Source of the DNA: Otatea glauca
Taxonomy: Eukaryota; Streptophyta; Magnoliopsida; Poales; Poaceae
NCBI GenBank assembly: GCA_036346275.1
Contig: CM070720.1
Coordinates: 13,989,278 to 14,053,277, forward strand
DNA length: 64,000 nucleotides
Direction of reading: 5' to 3'
Under the pieces are notes generated by a model. That model ran no database searches. It was not told the DNA's origin and worked only from the letters and a program-made list of their open reading frames with translations. Of the stretch, positions 24,175-34,315 are shown in pieces. A program made the position numbers and the translations under genes. Within the stretch, counting starts at the first letter, position 1; every line of letters starts with the position of its first letter.

Positions 24175-24490
24175 TTATCACTGCCGGTTCTGCGCAGAAC
24201 CGCGGTGATAAGCTCGAATCTTGTGGGAAAAACATATTGCGCGGAAGATAATATCACTGCGGTTCTAGTCACAACCCGGCGGTGAAAAGGCAAAGTACCA
24301 CTGCGGTTTAAGAATGACCAGCGGTGATATATCTCTGCCGGTTGTTTTCTCAAACCGGCAGTGATATCTTGCTTTTTACTGCCGGTTGGTTGCATGAACC
24401 GGCAGTGATAAGGTCTCCCCCCCAACTTAACTTTCGAACCGGCAGAGATATGTTATCACTGCTGGCTCGGTCCTAACCGGCAGTGATATG
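24175..24490. repeat. Right subterminal hairpin-repeat block
   Basis: Alternating inverted copies of the ATCACTGCCGGTT word, less regular than the other two blocks. Several units read GCGG where the others read GCCGG or GGCAG (24190-24330). The losses fall at CCG and CAG, the same contexts that differ between copies of the retrotransposon array, so some may be sequence errors. Confidence 0.85.
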
Positions 24491-24504
24491 CCGGCAAGGA
24501 TTGC

Positions 24505-24520
24505 CTGTTCTGTAGTAGTG
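24505..24520. repeat. Right terminal inverted repeat of the CACTA element
   Basis: Exact inverse of 14245-14260, followed by GAT (24521-24523), the right target duplication. Confidence 0.95.
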
Positions 24521-24523
24521 GAT

Positions 24524-25259
24524 AGTGGAGAAGATGATAATGACGTGAGAATGAGAAGTGAGAACTGAGAACCTTGATTGAAGAGGTGAGCTGGTGAGAT
24601 GAGTTGAGAACTCAGGACTATGTTGCCGACCGGACCGACAGCTATGCCTGTGCGTTGAATTGGTGATTTGCCAACAATGTGTTGCACTGCTGATCCCTTG
24701 CTCAGCTCTGTTGCTACCGACAAGTAGCTGCCGGTTGCTCTCCTGCTAAGCTATCGGTAATGGTGAATTGTGATAATTTTCTTAGCTCTACTGAATACTT
24801 TTTAAGTCTCCTGATTAGTGAATAATGATTAGTCCTGATTAGTGAATAGTGATTACTGAATAGTCAATTTACAGTATACTCAAATACTCAATAAGTCAAT
24901 ACTCAATAGTGAATTTACATATACTCAAATACTCAATAGTAAATTATATCACTAATTTTGCAAATTTGGATACACAGATTGCTTTGGAAGCGTATTAATG
25001 TGTTTTTCGATGCCATTCTGTTAGCATCTAAAGAGATACCTTTTTTCATTGTATTTTTGCATTCTTGCTATGTTTCTCTTTTATTCATGTATTAATTTCA
25101 GACTTACAGCTGCACTGTACTACATTTAGTGTGTTTACCTCAATTTAGTTTAGTACTTTGAGCCCACCCTCTATTTTCATCCTAGATTCGCCACTGCCTA
25201 GGGGTGGGCGAGATCAGTGTGGGTGGGCTTTACAAATAAGTTTTAATGTCTTTGAAGGC
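24524..25259. other. Non-coding sequence between CACTA and the second Tat element
   Basis: 24524-24760 is leader-like sequence continuing 13870-14241 across the transposon. 24800-24960 is AT-rich with imperfect direct repeats of about 28 bp (24866-24893 and 24911-24940; core TACTCAAATACTCAATA). 24960-25259 has no frame I can support. Confidence 0.5.
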
Positions 25260-25292
25260 CTTTCCGACTAGTGGAATCTATTGTGTTTTCTT

Positions 25293-25364
25293 ATTACCTT
25301 AAAGAAAGGTAATCCACATTCTCCTGATATTACCTTAAAGAAAGGTAATCCACATTCTCCTGAT
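25293..25364. repeat. Perfect 36-bp tandem duplication in the RT pseudogene
   Basis: 25293-25328 and 25329-25364 are identical, duplicating 12 codons in frame (GECGLPFFKVI appears twice). A young slippage or repair event. Confidence 0.95.
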
Positions 25365-26503
25365 CTTGAGATAAAATGACTGAGAGCAGCCATCCGACCA
25401 GTTAAACCTTGAACCTTCTTCACTATAGAAGGTGGTTTTAAAGATTGAATGGCTTGGATCTTCTCAGGGTTTACTTCGATACCTCGAGAACAAACAAGGA
25501 AGCCAAGTAAATTTTCAGAAGAAACTCCGAATACACACTTTTCTGGATTTAACTTAATCTCATGTTTATTCAAATTATCAAAGGTTTTAGCCAAGCTTGA
25601 CAAATGGTTAAAGCTTTTCTTGCTCTTTACAACGAGATCATCAACATAAGCCTCTAGATTTTCCTCTCTGACTAATGAAAGTTTTCTCCATTGTAGCAGT
25701 AGATGCCAAACGGGGTTATGAAAGATGTCTTCTCTTCATCTTCTCTTGCCATGCTGATTTGATGATAACCTGAGTATGCATCTAGGAAACTCATATGTTC
25801 GCAACCCGCTGATGAGTCAACCAACTGGTCGATTTGGGGTAAAGAAAAATCATCATTTGGACAAGAGTATTTAAGCTAGTAAAGTCGACGCACATGCGTC
25901 ACTTACTATTTGCTTTCTTGACCATGACCGGATTCGCAAGCCAGTCTGGATTACCAACCTCAAGAATGAAACTAGCCTCTAAGAGTTTGTCCAACTCTTG
26001 TCGGATGGCTTCTTGTCGATCAGGAGCGAATCGTCATAGTTTCTGCTTCACTGATCGTATGTTATGATGTATGGCTAACCTGTGCTCTATTACTTCCCTT
26101 GGGACCCTAGGCATGTCATATGATTTCCACGCAAACACATTTGCGTTAGCCCGGAAGAAAGTAACAAGCACATCTTCCTATTTGGCCTCCATTCTGGACC
26201 CTATCCGAACAGTTTTCAACTGGTTCGCAGGGTTGATGGAAACTTGCTTGATTTGCCCATTGGTCTGAGGATTGGCCTTCAGCTTCTTCGTCTTGCTAGG
26301 CTTTTAGCCTTGCATGGTTTATTTGCATCATTAATATCTCGTAATGGTAATTAATCAACAATTTCAACTAATTTTCAATCGCAACTTAGTGCAGTAGCTT
26401 GATTATCTTACACATTAATCATGGCTTTTGGACCAAATATTTTGATACTCTAGTAGGCATGATGAGTAATTGCCATAAACATAGTCACTGAAGGTCTACC
26501 CAG

Positions 26504-26508
26504 AATAG
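26504..26508. repeat. Left target-site duplication AATAG of the whole array
   Basis: AATAG directly before the TG of the first LTR stub. The same five bases follow the final CA at 58980-58984. The flanks rejoin in frame across this site within the protease of the second Tat element. Confidence 0.95.
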
Positions 26509-26542
26509 TGTAACATCCCAAAATTTGCTTTAAAATCATTTT
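26509..26542 (+). repeat. LTR1 stub, first 34 bp of the array's 5' LTR
   Basis: TGTAACATCCCAAAATTT and following bases match the LTR start. At about 26542 the sequence jumps into the 3' end of pol, so a deletion removed about 8.3 kb of LTR and internal region. TTTTGAGCC at the junction resembles a word just downstream in the coding region, suggesting repair at short homology. Confidence 0.85.
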
Positions 26543-26878
26543 GAGCCGTTCAAGATTTTGAGCCATCGTGGGGAAGTTGCTTACCAGCTGGAGTTGCCGC
26601 AGTCACTGTCAAGTGTGCATAATGTGTTTCGTGTGTCGCAACTCAAGAAATGTCTTAGGGTGCCAACAGAGCAAACCCCGTTGGACGCAATAGAGCTGCA
26701 GGAAGATTTGACTTATAAAGAGCAGCCGATCAAAATTTTGGATGTTATGGAACGCAGGACCAGGAACAAGTCTATTCGCTTTTGCAGAGTTCAGTGGAGC
26801 AATCATTCCGAAAGTGAAGCAACTTGGGAGCATGAGGAAGATTTGAAGTTAGAATTTCCAAACCTATTCCTTAGTTAG
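26543..26878 (+). pseudogene. Internal-0 remnant: chromodomain end of pol
   Basis: The frame open to 26878 carries the end of integrase (VAYQLELPQSL; VFRVSQLKKCL) and a chromodomain (KILDVMERRTRNKSIRFCRV, then WSNHSESEATWE). It ends with the family stop, LFLS. It differs from internal-1 and internal-2 at several residues (for example RVPTEQ against RVPIEQ, AIELQED against TIELHED), whereas those two agree, so it is the most distant copy in the array. Chromodomains guide such integrases to particular chromatin. Confidence 0.85.
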
Positions 26879-26906
26879 CCCTGAATCTCGGGGTCGAGAT
26901 TCTATT

Positions 26907-26917
26907 AAGGGGGGAGG
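26907..26917 (+). promoter_or_regulatory. Polypurine tract before LTR2
   Basis: AAGGGGGGAGG two bases before the LTR start, the plus-strand primer of reverse transcription. Equivalent tracts with a slightly different sequence (AAGGGGGGCAGG) precede LTR3 and LTR4. Confidence 0.75.
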
Positions 26918-26919
26918 TT

Positions 26920-28040
26920 TGTAACATCCCAAAATTTTCTTTAAAATGATTTTATTGGTTATTTGTCCATTTTATGTTTTTCTGGAATTTATTGGATTTT
27001 TCTGGATTTATTTGAGTTAACTTCAAATTAAGTATATTGGTCTTTTATTGAAAACTATTTAAATTTATGCAAAGTTAAAATAAAGTTTTACCAAAAATAT
27101 TTTATCTGAGTTCAAAATGCCTTAAAGTATTTTTGAGATTTTTCTGGGATTTTTCATGATAATTTTATTGCCTGAAACAAGTTAAATGATTTTCTGTAAT
27201 TATTTTAAATCATAAATCCTTTTAAAAACAGGTGAGCGATGCAGGCGGCCCACTCTTTGTCTGCCAAGTAACCAGCCGCAAAGACGTTTCCATAAAACCT
27301 AACACTAAGAAAGCCCACCGTTGGATTGAGATCCAACAGTTGTGTTTCGCCGCGTCGTCGAATCGCTCTGGGCCGTTGGATGGAAGCCGCGTGGACGCTC
27401 GAGATGAGGCTGCGTCACCTCTCCGTGTCGCCGCCGGAGTCCGCCGCCACGGAAACATCTTCGGAGTCCGCGCCACGCACGCCTTCCCGTGCAGCTATTT
27501 AAGGTGCCAACGAGGGCGCTGAATTGCTCACCTCGCTCCGCGCATCTGCTGCAATTCCAGAGCCCCGAGTCGCCGTCGTTCGCGCTTAGTAGCTCGCCGG
27601 AGTTGAAGCTTGTAGCCGCCATGGTTTTTGCCCGAGAACGTCACCGATCCGCCGTCTTCCGCCGCTTTGGTCCCGGATCCGAGTCTGCCGTGGTGCTCCG
27701 CATCGACTCCTCTCCTTCTTTGCGTCAGAATCGCGCTAGAGCGCCGTCAGTCAGGCCATCTTCTTCGCTGCCGGTGAAGTTCCGCCGCCGTGCTTCCATC
27801 GTCAGATCCGTAAGTTGTAGACCGTCGGATCAAATCTGAACCGCCAGGATTCCGCCGCGTCGTGGTCAGCCGCGTCCGTTCGATTTGATCAAAACCCGTG
27901 GATGCACGCCGCGTGTTGAGCGTCGGTGCAGGCGGCGTTGCGACCAATATGAAGGCTCCGCGTGTAAGGTGCAGAGGCCGAGGCGCCATGAGCCATGTCC
28001 ACCGTGAACCGTGCAGGATGGTAGACCTGGTCCATGCACC
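26920..28040 (+). repeat. LTR2, first part
   Basis: Starts TGTAACATCCC and matches LTR3 and LTR4 up to 28040, where a related LTR is inserted. It contains a TATA-like TATTTAA (27496-27502), a GC-rich leader and a short open frame starting MVFARERHRS (27621-27839). That frame also occurs in LTR3 and LTR4, but most differences change amino acids, so I do not call it a gene. The LTR resumes at 31191. Confidence 0.9.
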
Positions 28041-31000
28041 TGTAACACCCCAAAAGTTTGCTTAAATACTATTTTATTGCTTAAATATTCATTTATGATT
28101 TTCTGGAATTTATTTGGATTTTTCTGGATTTATTTGAATTAAATTTGAAATCAAGTTTATTGCCTTTTATTCAAATCTATATAAATCTGTGCAAAGTTAA
28201 AATAAAGTTTTGCCAAAAATATTTTATTTGAGTCCAGAATGTCTCAAAATATTTTTGAGAATTTTCTCGGATTTTTACTGATTATTTATTTGTCTAAAAG
28301 TAATTAAAGGAATTTCTGGAATTGTTTTAATTAATAAAACTCGGAAGTTTTGGAGCGATAATGGGCGGGCCGATCTTGTACTGCGTCGCCCGCTTCGGAA
28401 GCAATCGCCGCGATCGTAGGATTTTGATCGAAGGGTTGAAAGCGAGCGAAACCTAATCAATCTCGTCGCCGATTTCGTTGTGGCTCGGATCGAGCACACC
28501 GAGCGCATCGCGCCGTTCATCTCGCCACGTGGATGGCTACGGTGTCGTCTTGCGCGATCCGTCGCCGCCACGCCGTCGAGTCCTCCGCCGAGGCGTTTGG
28601 TTTCGTGTTAAGCCACGGACTTCTAGGCCTTTATAAGCCCGGCGGTACCGCCGAGACCGCCATCCTCTTGCGCTCGATTTGGTGGTGTGGTTTCGAGAGA
28701 TCATCGTCGGCGAGATCTTGGGGCTCGCCCGGAGTTGAAGCGCAAAACGGCGGTTTTCGCTGGTTTTGGTCGTCGCGGGCTGTCTTTTGCGGCGTTTGGA
28801 ACCACATCCGCAACCCTCACGTCGGGCGCGTCGAGCCATCAATCCAAGTCGTAGGGAGCCTCGCAATGTCGTAGGAGAACCTTCGTCCCTAACTCCGTGA
28901 ACGATCGCGCCGTGCCATTCTTTTGCGCCAGCGAAGCTTCTTGTCCGTTGGATGCTCGTGAACCGTTAGATGGTCGCCGCGTGTTGGATCGAGGTAGCGC
29001 CGCGTGTGCCGTTCGTGGAGAAGCGCTGTGGACCGTCAGATCGAAGTGGAGGGCATAGATCGCGCCGTCGCCGTAGCCAACGGGATTGAGACGCGTGGCG
29101 CTGCGGGTATCGAGGCGTCATGCGCCGGGTTCACGGTGGACCAGAGGAGGTCCCGTGGACCGGGTCCATACGCCCGAGACACGTGTCAAGCTCGATTAGC
29201 TCGATCCGGTACGGCGTCCGCGGCGTCATGCTTGCGTCATAAATGTATTTTTCAATTGGAAAAATAATCCGATTGGAAATTCTGTGATGATGACGTCATC
29301 ATGAGGTCACGCTGACATCATAAATCGGTTTTTCAGTTTAAGAATAAATCTGTTAATTCCGAATTTCTAATTTCTGTATTTTCAGTATTTATTTCAAAAT
29401 TCAAAAGGCTATATCTTTTGCATCGTAACTCGGATTTGAGTGATTCAAATTTCTAAAAATTTGTAAAATTGAGATCTATTTAATGGTGAATTTTAATTGA
29501 TTTTTGGAGTTCTTTTGCTCTCTGTTTTGGTATTTATTTGCTTTTCTCCTTGATGCAGCGTAGGCGTTGAATTGTGCGGCGCTTGGAGGAAGATTCAAAC
29601 AACTCAAGATCAAGTTCGAGAACCAGATCAGGACCTATTCAAGGCAAGTTGTGCTTTGATCATGTTGAACCCATGTTTATAAAATTGCTATGTTTATTTT
29701 ACCCTATTGCATATATTTCAAATATACAATTGTTTCAAATTAGATTGGGTTTAGCTAATATACCAGATTGATCTATACCCTACCTTGTCATTGTATGCCA
29801 TGATCCATTGTCACCCTAGATTGGTTAAATATAGTTGGTTAATAATTATAATCAACATTGGAGGTTAGTCTCTATTAGTTGCTTAGCCATGCCACGTCAT
29901 CACATGTGTCAGAATCATTGATAATTAATCTTGATTAATGGAATATGGAACAATGTTAAGAACTTGTGTGTCATGTGGAATCACACGATGAGATTGAGTT
30001 GTTGTGGCGAGTCATGTCACGCATAGCGATGTTGAATTGTTGATGGCACGTGGTGCTTGGTAATCAACAGGTGATAATCACTTAGATTGGGGCAAGTGAC
30101 AAGGGCGAGTATGCCAAGGTGGGCCCGATGGGCGAGAGGGTATGTGGATGTCTTGCCTTGATCACACTAAGGACTTAACCTTGCAAGCCTTTGACTGAGC
30201 CAATCATGCAACCACATGTTGTAATGGGACAGCCTAGTGATTAATTTGTAATGTCTTAACTTGGTACTATCATTGGTGGTGTGAGTTCGAGTTATGGTGT
30301 AATTCACATGGCGCAAGAGGGGCCCTGGTTGTGGTTTCGAGACCCACGGTGTTGAAACCTTAACGGGTAGTCTTGGATTAAGCCAGAGCATTGTAAAGGC
30401 TTTGTCATGATCTCTCCGCCGACACACCAAAGGAAGTGTGTTAAACCGGAAGGCACCAAGAGACGATCATGTCACGTGGGTAAAGTGCATAATCTCTGCA
30501 GAGTGTGAAACTATTTGGATAGCCGTGCTCGCGGTAGTGAGCAATGCTCGGGAATTACAGTTAAGGGTTAGCTTAATTAAAATGAACAACTTGGTTGGGA
30601 TGGCGGAATGCCATATGGAAGATGGAACTTGATTTAGGTTGGAAACTTGGTTTACTTGAGAAATGCTGAATCTATCTATTATTGTTATTTGTTTTACCGT
30701 CTTTACAATCTATTTATTGTATTTGTTCGTAAACGCTGCTTTGTTGCAAAATACCCATGATAGCTTATCCTTTGGAATAAGCCTTGCATATAGTTACATA
30801 GAATTGCATTCTGTGCACAACTTGTTGAGTGCTTTAAGTACTCACCCTTGCCAACAATAACCTCACCAGTTGAAGAGTCTACATCAATACTGGAGAAAAG
30901 ATTCCAGGAGGAGACGAATGTTTAGGGCGCAAGCCTTGTCGATTACTGTGGTATCTTGAGGGTTGTCTACGTTTTCATTCTGCCGTTTAATATATTGTTC

Positions 31001-31190
31001 ACCTTGCGAGGCATAGTCATGTAAGTGGACCATAAGGTCATTCAACTAGTAGTATGTATCATATGATGTCTTTCATAATATTTTCGCTATGTATGATTGT
31101 GGTATTTACTTATGTTGAGCACTGTGCACTAAGCGTGATCTGGACTAGTCGATATACAGAGGGTCGGATTTGCATATTCGGGTCCCGACA
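28041..31190 (+). repeat. Nested solo LTR of a related family (LTR-B), 3150 bp
   Basis: Begins TGTAACACCCC and ends GGGTCCCGACA. It is flanked by GCACC (28036-28040) and GCGCC (31191-31195). The uninterrupted LTR4 has GCGCC here, so the left copy has since changed CG to CA, a typical methyl-C deamination. LTR-B is related to the array LTR through its AT-rich start, the 29400-29700 segment and the U5 segment, but has different GC-rich U3. No internal region is present, so it is a solo LTR. Confidence 0.9.
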
Positions 31191-33112
31191 GCGCCTAAAA
31201 CGCGTGGTAGCACCTGATTAGTCCGGGCTTTGGTGACATCAGCGTGACGATAAATCGATTTTCAATCTAAAAATAATTCAGTTAATTTCGATTTTCCAAT
31301 TTGTTTATTTTTAGTATTGATTCAAACTTCAAGAGGCTATAACTTTTGCATTTTAACTCGGATTTGAGTGATTCAAATTTCTAAAAAATTTTAAAATTGA
31401 GATATATTTAATGGTGAATTTTATTTGATTTTGGGAGTTCATTTGTTCTCTGTTTTGGTATTTATTTGCTTTTCTCCTTCGGTACGTGTAGACGTTGAAT
31501 TGTGCGACGCTTCGGAGGAAGATCCAACAACTCAAGATCAAGTTCCAGAACAAGATCAGAACCTATTCCAAGGCAAGTTCTGCTTTGATCATGTTGAACC
31601 TATGTTTATACAAATGCTATATTGTTTTACTTTATTGCATAGTATTTCAAGTATACAATTGTTTCAATCTAAATTGGGATCTAGTTAATCTATCAAATTG
31701 ATCTATACCCTACCTTGCCATTATATGCCATGATCTAATTGTCACCCTAAGATGGTTAACTAATAGTTGGTTAATATTGATAATCAACATGGGTTGGTTA
31801 GACCGTTGTAGATTGCTTAGTCGTGCCACGTCATCACATTTACTTGAACTATCAATGATTAATCTTGACTAATGGAATATGGAATAATGATGTGAACTTG
31901 TGTGTCATGTGAGGTCACACAATGAGATTGAGTTGTAGTGGCGAGTAATGTCACGCAACGATATTGATTTGTTGATAGCACGTGGTGCTTGGTAATCAAC
32001 TTGGGTGATAATCAGTTAGATTGGGGCAAGTGACAAGGGGCGAGTATGCCAAGGTGGGCCCGATGGGCAGAGGGTATGTGGATGTCTTTCCTTGATCACT
32101 CTAAGGACTTAACCTTGCAAGCCTTTGACCTGAGTCAATCATGCAACCATATGTCTGGAATGGGTCAGCCTAGCTGATTAATTTGTAAAGTCTAGATTTC
32201 GATACTGTCGAGGTGACTAGTGAGTTCCTGTATTTTAGGGTAGACTCACATGGCGCAAGAGGGGCCTGGATGTAGTAACCAGCCCCACGGTGTTGAAACC
32301 TTAGCGGCGATCTTGGGTCTAGGTGGAGCATTGTAAAGGCTTTGTTATAATCACTCGCCTTTGTGATGTTTGGTTGTATCGTGTGGGTAAAGTGCATAAC
32401 CTCTGCGAGTGTAAAAGCTGTTCGAATAGCCATGCTCACGGAATTGAGCAATGCTCGGAATTCTGATTAAGGGTTAGCTTAATTAAATGGAAAACTTGGT
32501 TGGGATGGCAGGATGCCATGCGAGTTGAAAATTGGCTTAGGATTGGAAACTTGGTTTACTTGAGGAACACTGAAACTATTCTTTACTGTTATTTGTTTTA
32601 CAATCTTTGTGATCTATTTATTGTATTTGTTCGAAAATGTTGCTTATTGCAAAATAGCCATTGAGAGCCTATCCTTTGGAATAAGCCTTGCATATAGTTA
32701 CATAGAATTGCATTCTGTGCACAACTTGTTGAGTGCTTTAAGTACTCACCCTTTCCAACAACAATAATCAATAGTTGAAGAATCTACACCTGTGTTGGAG
32801 GAGGAGTTCCAGGAGGACATGAGTCATTAGGGTCCGAGCCTTGTCAGTTGCCTATGGTGAACTGATGAGCTATCTACGTTTTCTACTTTCCACTGCTTAA
32901 TTCTTAGCTTATATTTCAAGTCTTGCCCTGTGTGGCTTAATAATGTAAGTTGGTCATAAGGTCATACACTTAGCTATATCAATAAATGGAGTATTATTCT
33001 ATTATCGTTGAGTATGATGTGATATGTACCCATGTTGAGCTGTGTGCACTAGCGTTGATCCTGGGGTAGTGCGGTAAACACGGTGGGTTGAATCGTGGAT
33101 TCGGGTCCTTCT
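31191..33112 (+). repeat. LTR2, second part
   Basis: Continues LTR2 after the nested LTR-B, matching 39919-41846 of LTR3, and ends near 33112 just before the primer binding site. Compared with 56708-58640 it lacks single bases mainly at CAG and CTG. The terminal CTTACA reads CTTCT here. Confidence 0.9.
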
Positions 33113-33116
33113 GAGG

Positions 33117-33131
33117 TGGTATCGGATCATC
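33117..33131 (+). promoter_or_regulatory. Primer binding site of internal-1
   Basis: TGGTATCGG and following bases; internal-2 (41851-41865) and internal-3 (50618-50632) read TGGTATCAGATCATA, close to the complement of initiator-Met tRNA. The one changed base is again at CAG. Confidence 0.75.
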
Positions 33132-33313
33132 TTGTTGTTGGTCTTGACCCTAGATAGCATGGGAGTGTCCAAAACTATTTTCTAAAGAAATATCTAAAGT
33201 TGACTAATGAAACACTCTTGACTCTTCTTATAATCTACTTCTCGCCTTTGCTGAATTTACCGTTTTATTCTTTGTTCGGATGGAGAACTTATTCAAGGTT
33301 CTTTGTGGAGCGG

Positions 33314-34037
33314 ATGCCGATCTTTCCGACTTTTGAGAGTCGTGGTGGCTATGCTATGGAGTTGTGGAGAGTTCTTGAGGCGCTTGGAGGTTCTATCGTC
33401 CACTTTACCAAGGAGGCGGTGGTCGAGTTAATGGTGTACGAGGATTTATTTGCAAGGCGATCATCTACGCTCGGGAGAGCGAGGAAGCTAGCGGCCGATC
33501 AACATTTCTGCAAGGAGGTTCTCGTACGTGGTTGCGATTCAGGAGGTTGCTCGACTTGCTCTTCGCCGTGTCTGCGCGACTATGCCGACGAGCTTCACGA
33601 CTCGGTGTTTCGACTTCACCCCTATATGCAAGCATGCCGGCGCCGACGGATCGTGGGGGTAAGTGTGCTCTTGCGATACACTGGTGAGTTTGCTATCGCC
33701 GGGAGGAGCATATGAGAGAGACTACTCAAGAGTGGAGCAGTGTATGAGGCACTCAGAGTGATAGGCGGGAGCTTGAGGAGACCCGTGCGCAGCGATCGGG
33801 TGACCACCGAGCTAGGAGAAGCCCTAGAGGAGGTTGAGGATCGGTTGGGCGTGTGACCCGGGGAGCTCGGGAGCGGTCGAGGAGGCGAGGAGGATCAGAG
33901 GAGCGAGTGGGAGCCAAAGGGCGTGAAGTTCTGTTCTTTGCGGAGGAGCCAGATGGAGTCATCGATAGGTTTGCTCTATGCGGCCCACCCACCGGTGTAT
34001 CTTGGGTCGATCTCGGCCGGGTGGCTGGATGAGTGAG
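33314..34037 (+). pseudogene. ORF0 of internal-1
   Basis: Same gene as the ORF0 at 50815-51582 but with many small deletions. Only pieces can be read: MPIFPTFE from 33314, then a central part with RLHPYMQACRRRRIVG. See internal-3 for the best copy. The family stop seen in the other two copies is masked here because CACTGA reads CGA. Confidence 0.65.
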
Positions 34038-34315
34038 AGTCAGTCTTAGAGTTGTGTTGAGACTCGAGTTTTGAGTCGCATCTTTGAGTTAGTCCTTACC
34101 TTTTTAGTAGACGTTAAGGTTTCGTGTTTAGTTTGCTTCTTTGTATTGCTGAGTGTGCAGTATGTGTTGCAGAGCTTGTAGGCTTTTGTAAGCAACCATA
34201 CCAAGAATAAATAAAGAATTATTTTAGTTGGGTTTAACTTTGTTTCCCCACCTTAGAAATTCTCACATCTTATCTATGCTACATCTACCTTTCCTAACCC
34301 AAAGACAATCAACAG

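Larger units (their letters stand above)
14245..24520 (-). mobile_element. Complete CACTA (En/Spm-type) DNA transposon, 10,276 bp
   Basis: Perfect 16-bp terminal inverted repeats (CACTACTACAGAACAG at 14245-14260 and its complement at 24505-24520) are flanked by GAT on both sides (14242-14244 and 24521-24523), the 3-bp target duplication of this superfamily. Subterminal regions are built of alternating ATCACTGCCGGTT and AACCGGCAGTGAT words. Two minus-strand genes lie inside: TNP2 transposase (20389-23590) and a transposase_24/C48-protease gene (14878-18125). Both contain frameshifts in this sequence. A third block of the terminal-type repeats sits between the genes. Ends and target duplication are intact, so it could still be moved by enzymes from another copy. 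Confidence 0.95.
25260..26508 (-). pseudogene. Reverse transcriptase part of a second Tat-type gypsy element
   Basis: Minus-strand sense from 26508: the end of the protease (…ILGRP type, split at the array insertion), the RT linker (NVFAWKSYDMPRVPREV, 26170-26085), the fingers (SFILEVGNPDWLANPVMVKK, near 25990-25930), the palm with an intact YVDD at 25648-25637, and the thumb (LNPEKCVFGV; 25603-25268). Frames change several times. The sense ends near 25260, where RNase H is missing, so this side was lost earlier. The other half of the element is at 58985 onward. It resembles, but is clearly not a copy of, the Tat element at 1-9208. Confidence 0.85.

Noticed and set aside
11320..24490. Similarity between the Sirevirus word GGCACTACCGGCC and the CACTA word ATCACTGCCGGTT
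   Set aside because: Only about eight bases are shared, and the arrangement and context differ. Chance or convergent CG-rich palindromes are more likely than common origin.
27222..28048. Long frames on both strands in the GC-rich part of LTR2, LTR3 and LTR4
   Set aside because: They recur only because the LTR is repeated. Copy differences are frame-breaking or amino-acid changing, and no family is recognisable.
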